Source: Hyphomicrobiales bacterium
Lineage (GTDB): Bacteria; Pseudomonadota; Alphaproteobacteria; Rhizobiales; JAJFHR01
Length of the DNA: 7,305 bases
NCBI GenBank assembly: GCA_021775515.1
Contig: JAJFHR010000094.1
Coordinates: forward strand, 1-7,305
Direction of reading: 5' to 3'
Part shown: positions 1-6,514 of the stretch, in pieces
Position numbering within the stretch: position 1 is the first letter of the stretch
Layout of the letters: the number at the start of each line of letters is the position of its first letter
Notes under the pieces: generated by a model
Told to the model about the DNA's origin: nothing
Database searches by the model: none
Seen by the model: only the letters and a program-made list of their open reading frames with translations
Translations under genes and position numbers: made by a program

Positions 1-1
1 C

Positions 2-571
2 ATTGCCAATCAGCCGATGGTGCTTGCCGGTGTGCTGGATTCCGACGCCAGCCGCAAGGCGGCGAGATTTGTGCGTTTTTGTGACTGTTTTTCCATCCCG
101 CTCGTTACATTCGTCGATGTGCCGGGCTTTTTGCCAGGCACTGCGCAGGAATATGGCGGTCTGATAAAACACGGCGCGAAACTGCTCTTTGCTTTTGCCG
201 AGGCAACCGTGCCAAAAATAACCGTCATTACCCGCAAAGCCTATGGCGGTGCCTATGATGTGATGTCTTCCAAACATATCCGTGGCGATGTCAACTATGC
301 CTGGCCATCGGCCGAAATCGCGGTGATGGGAGCCAAGGGCGCGGTTGAAATCATTTTTCGCAAAGATATCGGCAATGATGAAAAAATCGCCGAACACACA
401 AAATCTTACGAGGCACGTTTTTGTTCTCCGTTCGTCGCAGCTGAACGAGGATATATTGACGAAGTCATCATGCCGCATTCAACCCGCAAACGCATTACCC
501 GCGCCCTGCACATGCTGCGCCAGAAAACGGTAGAAAACCCATGGAAAAAACACGCAAATATACCGCTTTAG
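2..571 (+). CDS. pccB: Propionyl-CoA carboxylase beta chain (carboxyltransferase subunit), 3' part
   Basis: This is the C-terminal 189 residues of an acyl-CoA carboxylase carboxyltransferase subunit; the start lies left of the window and the family is usually about 510 residues long. The enzyme transfers the carboxyl group from biotin to propionyl-CoA, giving methylmalonyl-CoA in the cytoplasm. Visible family hallmarks are the VDVPGFLPGTAQE stretch, the GGLIKHGAKLLFAF helix and the ITRKAYGGAYDVMSSKHIRGD-type block near nt 227-292, which form the second half of the crotonase-like active site. The Asp in GGAYDVM (nt 257-259) is, as I recall, the residue that distinguishes propionyl-CoA from acetyl-CoA carboxylases (Ile there), which favours PccB. 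The ending KKHANIPL, followed by TAG, is typical, so the 3' end is intact. It converges on the cytochrome gene at 627-1184. Family assignment is secure; the exact substrate is inferred. Confidence 0.94.
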   Translation: MANQPMVLAGVLDSDASRKAARFVRFCDCFSIPLVTFVDVPGFLPGTAQEYGGLIKHGAKLLFAFAEATVPKITVITRKAYGGAYDVMSSKHIRGDVNYAWPSAEIAVMGAKGAVEIIFRKDIGNDEKIAEHTKSYEARFCSPFVAAERGYIDEVIMPHSTRKRITRALHMLRQKTVENPWKKHANIPL

Positions 572-626
572 AGAGATTTTCTAAGGCAAGACATTAAGTA
601 TTTTTTTGCTATTCGAACGGGTTAAC

Positions 627-1184
627 CTAACCGGAATTATCGCCGCGCGCTGGGCTTTTCAGAAAGCCGATGAGGTCGTCGAGATCCTTGGGCGACATTA
701 ACCATCGCGGCATGGCTCCATCAAGCGGTTTATTGCTGGGGTCTAAGCCCCGGGTGATAGCGCGGCGAAGGGTTTTGTCCGTGTAACCCTCATGATCTCC
801 ATGATCATCGTCAGCTACGCTTTTTCCATGCTCTTTCTCTTTAAAGAGCGCAACAGCAGTCAACGCGGGCGCCAATTTCCAGAAACGCGGCATTAACCGC
901 CCACCCTGACGGTCCGCACCATGGCAATCGGCACAGGCGCCTTTCATCATTCCCATGTGCATGCCGCCACCTCGCGAGCTTATAGAACTTCCAGAAACAC
1001 TGGTGGCCGTGAAATAGATACGCTCGCCATTGCTTTGAAACTGCGCTGGCCAATCACCACCGTGATTGCTCATTGAACTAAACCCGAGGAGAAAACGCCA
1101 GGCGACAATTACGATAAGGACAATTAGAACAACGCTGCCTAGTCTGGCAAGAAAACGTCTTCGCGGTTTTTGCACATGACTCAT
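627..1184 (-). CDS. Membrane-anchored monohaem c-type cytochrome
   Basis: A 185-residue protein with a basic N-terminus (KPRRRFLARL) and one hydrophobic helix at about residues 16-34, which should anchor it in the inner membrane with the rest in the periplasm. One haem-c attachment motif, CADCH, lies at 84-88, followed by GADRQGG as in class I cytochromes. Met158 in GAMPRW is the likely distal haem ligand, and the C-terminal helix DLDDLIGFLK completes the fold. The segment just before the haem motif is Met-rich (Met75, His76, Met77, Met79, Met80), and residues 119-131 are His/Asp-rich (His119, DDDHGDH at 125-131). Both are possible metal ligands and are unusual for a plain electron carrier. 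The ATG has a weak ribosome binding site (AAGAG, 6 nt upstream). It follows the other cytochrome by 75 bp and is probably co-transcribed. Cytochrome identity is firm; partner and pathway are unknown. Confidence 0.88.
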   Translation of the reverse strand: MSHVQKPRRRFLARLGSVVLIVLIVIVAWRFLLGFSSMSNHGGDWPAQFQSNGERIYFTATSVSGSSISSRGGGMHMGMMKGACADCHGADRQGGRLMPRFWKLAPALTAVALFKEKEHGKSVADDDHGDHEGYTDKTLRRAITRGLDPSNKPLDGAMPRWLMSPKDLDDLIGFLKSPARGDNSG

Positions 1185-1227
1185 TCGCTACTCTTTATGC
1201 AGCTTTTAAACTATCTATGTTGATTGC

Positions 1228-1251
1228 ACAGGCGGGGCCTCTGCCGCCTGT
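1228..1251 (-). other. Intercistronic hairpin between the two cytochrome genes
   Basis: A perfect 8-bp inverted repeat, ACAGGCGG (1228-1235) and CCGCCTGT (1244-1251), with an 8-nt loop, sits 8 nt after the stop codon of the first cytochrome. On the - strand it is followed by GCAATCAAC rather than a U-run, so it does not look like a full intrinsic terminator. It more likely tunes or protects the mRNA of the first gene, or partly attenuates the second. Function is inferred from position only. Confidence 0.55.
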
Positions 1252-1259
1252 AACCTGTT

Positions 1260-1847
1260 TTATTGTTTCATCATTTCGCGGAATTTTTTCGGTACCTGAT
1301 TTTCGGTTAGCTTCTTTTGTTCTTTGTTGTCATGGGCAAAGGCAATTAGGTCGGCCAAATCCCGTCCGGACAATGAAATAACCTCACCAAATGCTTCCTC
1401 CTGCATGGCTGTCATTGCGGCCGCACCACGCCACATGCGCGCGGCAAACTCGAAAGCATTCATAGGCGAAGGCAGATCGCCCGCATTCAGGCTCGGCCCT
1501 ACTTCTCCACCAACTTTATTTACTGAATGGCAAACAACGCATCCAGTTTCGGCAAACAGTTTGCGTCCGCGGGCAGCATCCATCTTCGGAACAACCAGGC
1601 CGACTTCTTGCATGGCTAAGATCAGTCGTTCCAACTGTTCGGGCGGTAATTTGTCCATCGCCTCAAAATCATGACCATGCTCGTGAGTTTTATGCTGTTC
1701 CCGCATGCTTTTCATCATCTCTGTCGGGCTATCAGCGTGAGGGCCCTTGTCGTCTGTATGTCCGGCTCCGGCAAAAACTGTAGTTGAACCGCCTGCCAGT
1801 GTTAGGGATAGCGCCAAAATGGCGACTGAATGACCAAATTTTAACAT
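1260..1847 (-). CDS. Secreted monohaem c-type cytochrome with His-rich N-terminal region
   Basis: A 195-residue protein starting at the ATG at 1847. It has a Sec signal peptide (residues 1 to about 26, hydrophobic core VAILALSLTLAGG, cleavage likely after TVFA), so it is periplasmic. The mature N-terminus is rich in His (His30, 37, 52, 55, 57, 59) and Met. A single class I haem motif, CVVCH, lies at 103-107 with GEVGPSLN downstream. Met138 or Met145 in ARMWRGAAAM is the probable axial ligand, and DLADLIAFAH at about 163-172 is the closing helix. A reading from 1910 would add 21 residues but starts inside the FNR-like box and lacks a signal-like beginning, whereas 1847 has a strong ribosome binding site (TAGGAGAG, AGGAG 7 nt upstream). 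It is the first gene of the cytochrome pair. I recall similar proteins in marine alphaproteobacteria but know no assigned function; electron transfer is inferred from the haem motif. Confidence 0.88.
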   Translation of the reverse strand: MLKFGHSVAILALSLTLAGGSTTVFAGAGHTDDKGPHADSPTEMMKSMREQHKTHEHGHDFEAMDKLPPEQLERLILAMQEVGLVVPKMDAARGRKLFAETGCVVCHSVNKVGGEVGPSLNAGDLPSPMNAFEFAARMWRGAAAMTAMQEEAFGEVISLSGRDLADLIAFAHDNKEQKKLTENQVPKKFREMMKQ

Positions 1848-1852
1848 AAATG

Positions 1853-1860
1853 CTCTCCTA
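1853..1860 (-). promoter_or_regulatory. Ribosome binding site fixing the start of the first cytochrome
   Basis: On the - strand, TAGGAGAG puts the AGGAG core 7 nt before the ATG at 1847. This favours the shorter protein with a clean signal peptide over an upstream start at 1910. Confidence 0.75.
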
Positions 1861-1903
1861 TTAAAGTCGACGGCGAAAATGAACATTAACACAATAACGC
1901 GCC

Positions 1904-1917
1904 TTGACATAAATCAA
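1904..1917 (-). promoter_or_regulatory. FNR/FixK/Dnr-type operator upstream of the cytochrome pair
   Basis: On the - strand the sequence is TTGATTTATGTCAA, which matches the FNR/CRP-superfamily consensus TTGAT-N4-ATCAA at nine of ten specified positions. Its centre (between 1910 and 1911) is 63 bp from the A of the ATG at 1847. If it acts as a class II activator site at -41.5, transcription would start near 1869, leaving a 22-nt leader that contains the ribosome binding site. The -10 region expected near 1876-1881 (CATTTT) is poor, as is common at activator-dependent promoters. Regulators of this family respond to oxygen, NO or phosphorylation cascades; which one acts here cannot be told from the site. 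Confidence 0.72.
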
Positions 1918-2038
1918 GTAGCTGACAATCGTCGCAAACCGATTTGCCTTTCGGGCCAAAAACAGCGCAGAAAGCGGATTTTCTCACCTATTTAGCCTAT
2001 CCCAATGGCATTGACGGTTGGTTTTGTCCCACCGGATA
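1918..2038. other. Intergenic region after the RND permease gene
   Basis: This holds the 3' flank of the permease gene and the region upstream of the cytochrome operator. There is no good intrinsic terminator. An imperfect 7-bp stem (2015-2021 with 2028-2034, one mismatch, 6-nt loop) lies just after the permease stop but has no U-run. A small hairpin, GCAAA-CCGA-TTTGC, lies at 1934-1947. Read-through from the pump operon into the cytochromes therefore cannot be excluded from sequence. No convincing ORF is present. Confidence 0.4.
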
Positions 2039-5000
2039 TTAATCAGATTGGAGATTTTTGCCTTCTAACGCCAGTTCTTTGACCAGCAGGGCCGTTTCCC
2101 GGTTGCGTGGCTTCATCATACCAGCCAACAACACATAGATTGCCGGAGTTAGAAATAGTGTAAAAACCGCAGCGAGGCCCAGGCCGCCAAATACCACCCA
2201 ACCGATCGCGGCACGGGATTCGGCACCTGGACCGCCGCCTAAAATCAGCGGCAAACCGGCCAGGATGGTGGAAACCATGGTCATCATAATCGGCCGGAGT
2301 CGGACGTTGGAGGCCTTTCTGGCGGCTTCGAACACATCGTTTCCCTGTTCACGCAATTGGTCGGCGAATTCAACCATGAGGATTGAATTTTTGGCCATGA
2401 TGCCAATCAGCATCAAAACACCTATCTGGCTGTAGATATTGATTGAAGTTCCTGTCGCCGCCAAGGCAAATATTGCCGCGCATATTCCAAACGGTACCGT
2501 AAATAAGACAACCAGCGCACTGGTGATGCTTTCAAATTGAGCAACGAGAACCAAAAAAACGATGAGCAGGGCGATCAAAAAAGTTACCTTTATGCCGCGC
2601 GAGGTTTCATTGAGTTCCGCAGCTTCATTAAGGAAAATTAAGCCGATTCCTGCGGGAAGTTCCCTATTTGCCAGATTACGCACACCATCTACCGCCTCTC
2701 GCAGCGAAAATCCGTCACTGGGAACAGCGTCAATCTCGATGGCGCGCCGCTGGCCATGCCGGTCGAGTTCGGCGGCAACCGCATATTCCCGAAAGGTTAC
2801 CAACTGCGATAGAGGCACCATTTTGCCACTCGCGCTGCGCACATAAAGATTTCGCAGATCAGAAGGATCATCAACAGCACCGGCACTTGCTTGAACAATA
2901 ACCGGGACGATCTGATCGGCGATGGAAAACTCGGCGATTTCCCGGTTATCGACCAAGGCCTGTATAGTCTCTGCCAGGGTTTGGATCGACACGCCAAGAT
3001 CAGTGGCTCGACGGCGGTTGATGTCGACGGCAATTTGCGGCTGGGTTGCGCGAAATTCCACCCTGAAATTTTTTAATTGCGGGATGTCACGTTCCATTGC
3101 CAGCACAAAGCTTTTTGTCGCCTCAAAGATGCGGCCGTAATCTCCACCTGTCAGGGCAAATTTAAGACCGCCCTGAGCATGGCGCAGGCCGAGTGAGTTG
3201 GGGCGCACGATGCGAGTGCTGGCGCCCGGGATGCGGCTAATCGGGCCCCTAATGTTGCGGATAATTTCCTTCTGGCTGATCGTGCGTTTCGACCAATCCG
3301 TCAAAGGCGCATCTACCCAGCCGCGGTTGGGATCATAACGCCCGCTGATCGTAAACATATTGGTGACAAGGCCTTTATCAACCAGTGGTGCAAGAATTTC
3401 CTCAACACGTTCCACCTGGCGGTCGATATAATCAAGACCGGTGCCATCGGGCCCTGTCAGGCGCACAGTAATCATGCCGCGATCTTCGGCAGGCACCAGC
3501 TCTTCATCAAGAGATTGAAACACAATCCACGCGCTTATCACCACTGCCGGGCATAGGGCAATAGTCACAAGTGGAGCCGCCAAGACACGATCAAGCAGCC
3601 ATCCGTAGGTTTGTGAAAGCGCCCGTCCGGTTGCCGCAATCGCCCGCGAAATTGGCCGCAGCAGGCCACCGGAGCCGCCTATGATTGCATCTGGCAGGCG
3701 AGAAGCCATCAGCGGACATAATGAGATGGCGACAAAGGATGAAATGATCACTGTAATACCGAGTACAAAGCCAAATTCGGTAAACAATCGTCCGGCCGTG
3801 GAGGGCAAAAACGATATCGGCAGAAATACTGAAACCAATGTGGCAGTCGTTGCCACAACGGCGAAAAATACTTGCCGCGTTCCAAGCACTGCGGCTGCCC
3901 GCGCGGCCATGCCTTGTCCGCGCATTCGCTGGATGTTTTCCAGAACCACAATTGCATCATCCACAACCAGCCCGGCTGCGAGCACCAGCGCCAATAAGGT
4001 AATGAGGTTGATAGAAAAGCCCAGCAGCCAAATCGCTGCAACGGTGCCGGTAAGCGCGATCGGGATCGTTATCGCCGGGATGATCGCCGCGCGCCATTGA
4101 CCTATGAAGAGTGCAATAACACCAACAACAATCAATACGGCAAGTGTCAGGCTTATGAGAACCTCGCGAATAGCGCCACGGATAAACCGAGCGTCATCTG
4201 AAAAGGTTTTAATCGTCAAATCCTTGACACGGTTGTTGAGTTTTTCAACAGCGCGCGCCACACCTTGTGAGATCGCAACCGTGTTTGATTGTGCTCTACG
4301 GACTATGCCTAGATTAACCACGGTGCGGCCATTGAGCCGAACGTAGTTGTCTGGATCAGCTGGTGAAAAAAAGACGTTGGCTACATCGCCAATGCGCACC
4401 GGTTTACGAACCATCAAACGTTCAATTTTTTCCGGCCGGGTGACCGAGGCATTGGCCCTTACGATCACTTCTTGTTCTTGTGATTTAAAACTGCCGGCAG
4501 GCACATCAAACCGGGCTTTCTTCAAAACCTCTGTCACATCGGCGACCGCCAGGTTATGGCTTGCCAGTTTCAACGGATCAATGACAACCCGCAATACCCG
4601 CTCTCGTTTGCCAAACAGCAAAACATCGGCCACCCCGTCGACTGATGTCAGTTCAGGGATAATTTCATCTTGAACCTTGCGGGTTACCTCATCAATGGTG
4701 AACCGATCACTATAGACGGACAGTTGAATAATGGGTTGAGCATCAGAATCTGCCTTGATCACGAAGATATCCTCAACTCCATCGGGCAACTGGCGCTCGA
4801 CCCGGCTTACCGCCTCGCGCACATCGTTGGCGGCGTCAATCAAATTAACCGATGGGGAGAACTCGACACGAATACGGAAGTTATCTTCTTCACTTGATGA
4901 TCGAACGGTCTTAACGCCGTTGACGCGGGCGACGGCACCTTCAACTGTTTTGGTGATTTCTGCATCTATCGTCTCAGGCGAACCACCGGGATAATTGGCT

Positions 5001-5158
5001 CTTACGGACACTATCGGGCGATCAATATCGGGCAGTTCTCGCACCTCAACGCCAAATATCGCGCTAATACCGGCAATAACGATCAATAAGTTGAGAACCG
5101 TTGCCAGGTAAGGCCGCCGAACGCTTAAACCGGGGAGATCATTCAGTTGTTCCGCCAT
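2039..5158 (-). CDS. RND-family multidrug efflux permease (HAE1 / AcrB-like inner-membrane pump)
   Basis: A 1039-residue protein, the normal length for AcrB/MexF-like pumps, with the usual two-fold plan: a helix at about 18-36, a periplasmic loop to about 330, helices 2-6 at about 332-484, a helix at about 529-548, a second large loop, and helices 8-12 at about 857-1013. It exports substrates from periplasm or membrane using proton influx, as a trimer. The proton-relay residues are present: the Asp pair in helix 4 (VVDDAIVV, Asp400-Asp401) and Lys923 in helix 10 (IMAKNSILMVEF). The double Asp marks drug-type HAE1 pumps rather than heavy-metal (CusA-type) ones. The ATG at 5158 is chosen; a TTG directly before it is also in frame. 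Its ribosome binding site GGGAG overlaps the adaptor's stop codon, so translation is likely coupled. No outer-membrane channel gene is adjacent. Substrates cannot be predicted. Confidence 0.95.
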   Translation of the reverse strand: MAEQLNDLPGLSVRRPYLATVLNLLIVIAGISAIFGVEVRELPDIDRPIVSVRANYPGGSPETIDAEITKTVEGAVARVNGVKTVRSSSEEDNFRIRVEFSPSVNLIDAANDVREAVSRVERQLPDGVEDIFVIKADSDAQPIIQLSVYSDRFTIDEVTRKVQDEIIPELTSVDGVADVLLFGKRERVLRVVIDPLKLASHNLAVADVTEVLKKARFDVPAGSFKSQEQEVIVRANASVTRPEKIERLMVRKPVRIGDVANVFFSPADPDNYVRLNGRTVVNLGIVRRAQSNTVAISQGVARAVEKLNNRVKDLTIKTFSDDARFIRGAIREVLISLTLAVLIVVGVIALFIGQWRAAIIPAITIPIALTGTVAAIWLLGFSINLITLLALVLAAGLVVDDAIVVLENIQRMRGQGMAARAAAVLGTRQVFFAVVATTATLVSVFLPISFLPSTAGRLFTEFGFVLGITVIISSFVAISLCPLMASRLPDAIIGGSGGLLRPISRAIAATGRALSQTYGWLLDRVLAAPLVTIALCPAVVISAWIVFQSLDEELVPAEDRGMITVRLTGPDGTGLDYIDRQVERVEEILAPLVDKGLVTNMFTISGRYDPNRGWVDAPLTDWSKRTISQKEIIRNIRGPISRIPGASTRIVRPNSLGLRHAQGGLKFALTGGDYGRIFEATKSFVLAMERDIPQLKNFRVEFRATQPQIAVDINRRRATDLGVSIQTLAETIQALVDNREIAEFSIADQIVPVIVQASAGAVDDPSDLRNLYVRSASGKMVPLSQLVTFREYAVAAELDRHGQRRAIEIDAVPSDGFSLREAVDGVRNLANRELPAGIGLIFLNEAAELNETSRGIKVTFLIALLIVFLVLVAQFESITSALVVLFTVPFGICAAIFALAATGTSINIYSQIGVLMLIGIMAKNSILMVEFADQLREQGNDVFEAARKASNVRLRPIMMTMVSTILAGLPLILGGGPGAESRAAIGWVVFGGLGLAAVFTLFLTPAIYVLLAGMMKPRNRETALLVKELALEGKNLQSD

Positions 5159-5167
5159 CAACCGTTT

Positions 5168-5174
5168 CTCCCTA
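5168..5174 (-). promoter_or_regulatory. Ribosome binding site of the permease overlapping the adaptor stop codon
   Basis: On the - strand, TAGGGAG combines the adaptor's TAG stop (5174-5172) with the GGGAG Shine-Dalgarno core, 9 nt before the ATG at 5158. The arrangement points to translational coupling of adaptor and pump. Confidence 0.65.
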
Positions 5175-6290
5175 GCTGACCGGCTTTGACGTGTTTGGAG
5201 CCGTGAAGCTTACCGCCCGGCCGGGACGTAGTCTCTGAACACCCTCAACTACAACAATGTCGCCCGCCGCCAAATCTCCGTCAACGAGGATAAAACTGTT
5301 CAATCGACGAATACTGCGCACCGCAACACGCTCAACTTTGCTTCCGTTAATCCGCCAGACAAAACTTTTGCCCTTGCCCCACTGCAAAGCCAGTTCAGGC
5401 ACTGTTGGATAAGGTTTCCCCGGTATCAGGACTTCAACAGCAAATGACATCCCCGGTCTCAAAAGATCATCCTTGTTAGGTAGGCGCGCGCGAAACACAA
5501 CATTGCGTGATGTCGGGTCAACCCGGCTGTCAATGGCTTCAATCCTGCCGTTGAAATCGGTCGCCGGATAGCTGGGAGTTCGCGCGATTATTTGTTGCCC
5601 TACCTCAATTCGGGCAAGATGAAGTTCCGGCACATCGACCTCGACCAAAAGCTCTGATCGGTCATCCATGGTGGCAATCGCGGTCGATGAGGAAACGTGG
5701 TCTCCCGTTTCAACTTTTGGAATACCGATCACACCATCAAATGGTGCACGAATTATACGCTTTGAAAGCGCATCCTCAGCCCTGGCAAGTTCCAGCCGGT
5801 AGCGGTCGAGGGCCGTGCGGGCGTCATCAACATTGGCTTGTGCCTTGACTTTGCTAGCTAATAAATCTTGCGCACGCGCTAGTAGCCGTTCAGCCTCAAC
5901 GACTTTGACTTTTCCAAGTTTTACTGCAATTTCCGCGGCCTGTGTTTCGAGCCTGAGAATTACCTCACCAGTTTTTACCGTTTTGCCGGCGCGCGCTCCC
6001 AGGTAATCAATTTTCCCCGTAACTTCAGAATAAAGCATCACCGAGCGGCTGGCTCTAGCAGTTGCGATTGCCTCGATTATTGCATCGTTGGTTCGCTGTT
6101 GAACTTGCGCCACGACCACCGGCAACTCTTTGCTTCCGCCGCGCGAGGGCGAGGCCCCGTGTTGGTCGGCTGGCCTTAACGCGGCAAACACCTTGCTTAT
6201 TTGTTCCTGGCCGAACCATAACGCAACTGTTGCCGCCAGGAGCAGGACGACTAAAACCATCTGTTTCAATAAAGACGCTTGCCTTTTCAA
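5172..6290 (-). CDS. RND efflux periplasmic adaptor (HlyD/MFP family)
   Basis: A 372-residue membrane-fusion protein that links the RND pump to an outer-membrane channel. It has one N-terminal hydrophobic helix (about 10-27), so it is probably anchored in the inner membrane with the rest periplasmic. Domains in order: first lipoyl half (about 84-116, SEVTGKIDYLGARAGKTVKTGEVI), a short alpha-helical hairpin (about 117-176, rich in Ala, Lys and Glu), second lipoyl half (RAPFDGVIG, 181-189, then ETGDHV), a beta-barrel (about 210-290, ending LRPGMSFAVEV) and a membrane-proximal domain to the end. The start is TTG at 6290: a TAG stop lies directly before it in frame, and GGAGG sits 5 nt upstream. 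The first ATG (6260) has no comparable site and would cut off the basic N-terminus. The gene is followed after 13 bp by the permease. The family is certain; the start codon is likely. Confidence 0.93.
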   Translation of the reverse strand: MKRQASLLKQMVLVVLLLAATVALWFGQEQISKVFAALRPADQHGASPSRGGSKELPVVVAQVQQRTNDAIIEAIATARASRSVMLYSEVTGKIDYLGARAGKTVKTGEVILRLETQAAEIAVKLGKVKVVEAERLLARAQDLLASKVKAQANVDDARTALDRYRLELARAEDALSKRIIRAPFDGVIGIPKVETGDHVSSSTAIATMDDRSELLVEVDVPELHLARIEVGQQIIARTPSYPATDFNGRIEAIDSRVDPTSRNVVFRARLPNKDDLLRPGMSFAVEVLIPGKPYPTVPELALQWGKGKSFVWRINGSKVERVAVRSIRRLNSFILVDGDLAAGDIVVVEGVQRLRPGRAVSFTAPNTSKPVS

Positions 6291-6295
6291 CTATT

Positions 6296-6300
6296 CCTCC
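6296..6300 (-). promoter_or_regulatory. Strong ribosome binding site deciding a TTG start
   Basis: On the - strand, GGAGG lies 5 nt before the TTG at 6290. The preceding in-frame codon is TAG, so TTG is the first possible codon of the adaptor frame. A near-perfect Shine-Dalgarno would compensate for the weak start codon. Confidence 0.7.
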
Positions 6301-6304
6301 GGTG

Positions 6305-6338
6305 TTAAGGCCTCACTATACCACTATTGACACCTTAA
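6305..6338 (-). promoter_or_regulatory. Candidate extended -10 promoter and operator-like dyad for the efflux operon
   Basis: On the - strand, TGGTATAGT (6323-6315) fits an extended -10 element (TGn followed by TATAAT with one mismatch). It predicts a start near 6308 and an 18-nt leader. No good -35 is seen at 15-18 bp spacing, which fits an extended -10 promoter. A 6-bp inverted repeat, TTAAGG (6305-6310) and CCTTAA (6333-6338), brackets the -10 element and could be a repressor site of the kind found in front of pump operons. No regulator gene lies in the window, so this remains inference. Confidence 0.42.
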
Positions 6339-6472
6339 GTAAGATACAGAAGATTTCAGGCAAAATTCAGACGCCAACACACCGAATTCGACGGAGCGAA
6401 CGTATTGGAGCAGCAAGTTTAGGCAGATAATATATTTGGATCTTAGGTATGCCTGCTCTGCTTAGCGCAAAC
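6339..6472. other. Intergenic DNA between the nrdJ terminator and the efflux promoter
   Basis: About 130 bp of AT-richer DNA with no ORF I would support and no clear RNA gene. The only structure noted is a weak 5-bp repeat, AGGCA (6421-6425) and TGCCT (6450-6454), around an AT-rich core. It may contain upstream operator sequence for the pump, but nothing specific can be named. Confidence 0.35.
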
Positions 6473-6514
6473 AAACCAGGCGGAGCCCGCATTGTGACCC
6501 CGCCTGGTTTTTTT
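6473..6514. terminator. Intrinsic terminator downstream of nrdJ, possibly bidirectional
   Basis: An 11-bp perfect inverted repeat, AAACCAGGCGG (6473-6483) and CCGCCTGGTTT (6500-6510), has a 16-nt loop. It starts 12 nt after the nrdJ stop. In the nrdJ (- strand) direction the stem ends in TTTGTTTG, a usable but interrupted U-run; on the + strand it runs into seven T (6508-6514). It should separate nrdJ from the efflux operon. Confidence 0.8.

Noticed and set aside
566..607. Possible terminator for pccB: stem CTTTAGA/TCTAAGG with a later T-run at 601-607
   Set aside because: The stem is short, AT-rich and includes a wobble pair and the stop codon, and the T-run starts about 14 nt after it. It could aid termination but does not meet a usual intrinsic-terminator pattern.
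620..632. GGTTA-acc-TAACC inverted repeat at the end of the second cytochrome gene
   Set aside because: It has only five base pairs with a three-base loop and no following U-run on either strand; likely chance.
1219..1232. Second FNR-like site (TTGAT half-site) upstream of the anchored cytochrome
   Set aside because: Only the left half matches; the right half (CAGGC) does not fit ATCAA.
1324..1674. 116-residue open frame on the + strand opposite the first cytochrome
   Set aside because: It is antisense to a well-supported cytochrome reading frame with the CXXCH motif; there is no ribosome binding site or domain that I recognise.
1260..1910. Longer start for the first cytochrome (216 residues, from 1910)
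   Set aside because: The start codon would lie inside the FNR-like palindrome, has no ribosome binding site, and would bury the signal peptide behind 21 extra residues. The ATG at 1847 has a strong AGGAG.
3957..3962. Assignment of the permease as a heavy-metal (CusA/CzcA-type) exporter because the neighbouring cytochromes look metal-related
   Set aside because: Helix 4 carries the double Asp (VVDDAIVV) of drug-type HAE1 pumps, and the cytochromes appear to be under a separate promoter.
3681..4100. 139-residue open frame on the + strand inside the RND permease gene
   Set aside because: It is antisense to a strongly conserved gene, has low-complexity Ala/Thr/Ser-rich composition typical of a shadow frame, and has no recognisable domain.
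6062..6430. 122-residue open frame on the + strand across the adaptor start and intergenic region
   Set aside because: It overlaps the adaptor N-terminus and promoter in antisense; its Arg/Pro/Leu-rich composition is that of a shadow frame.
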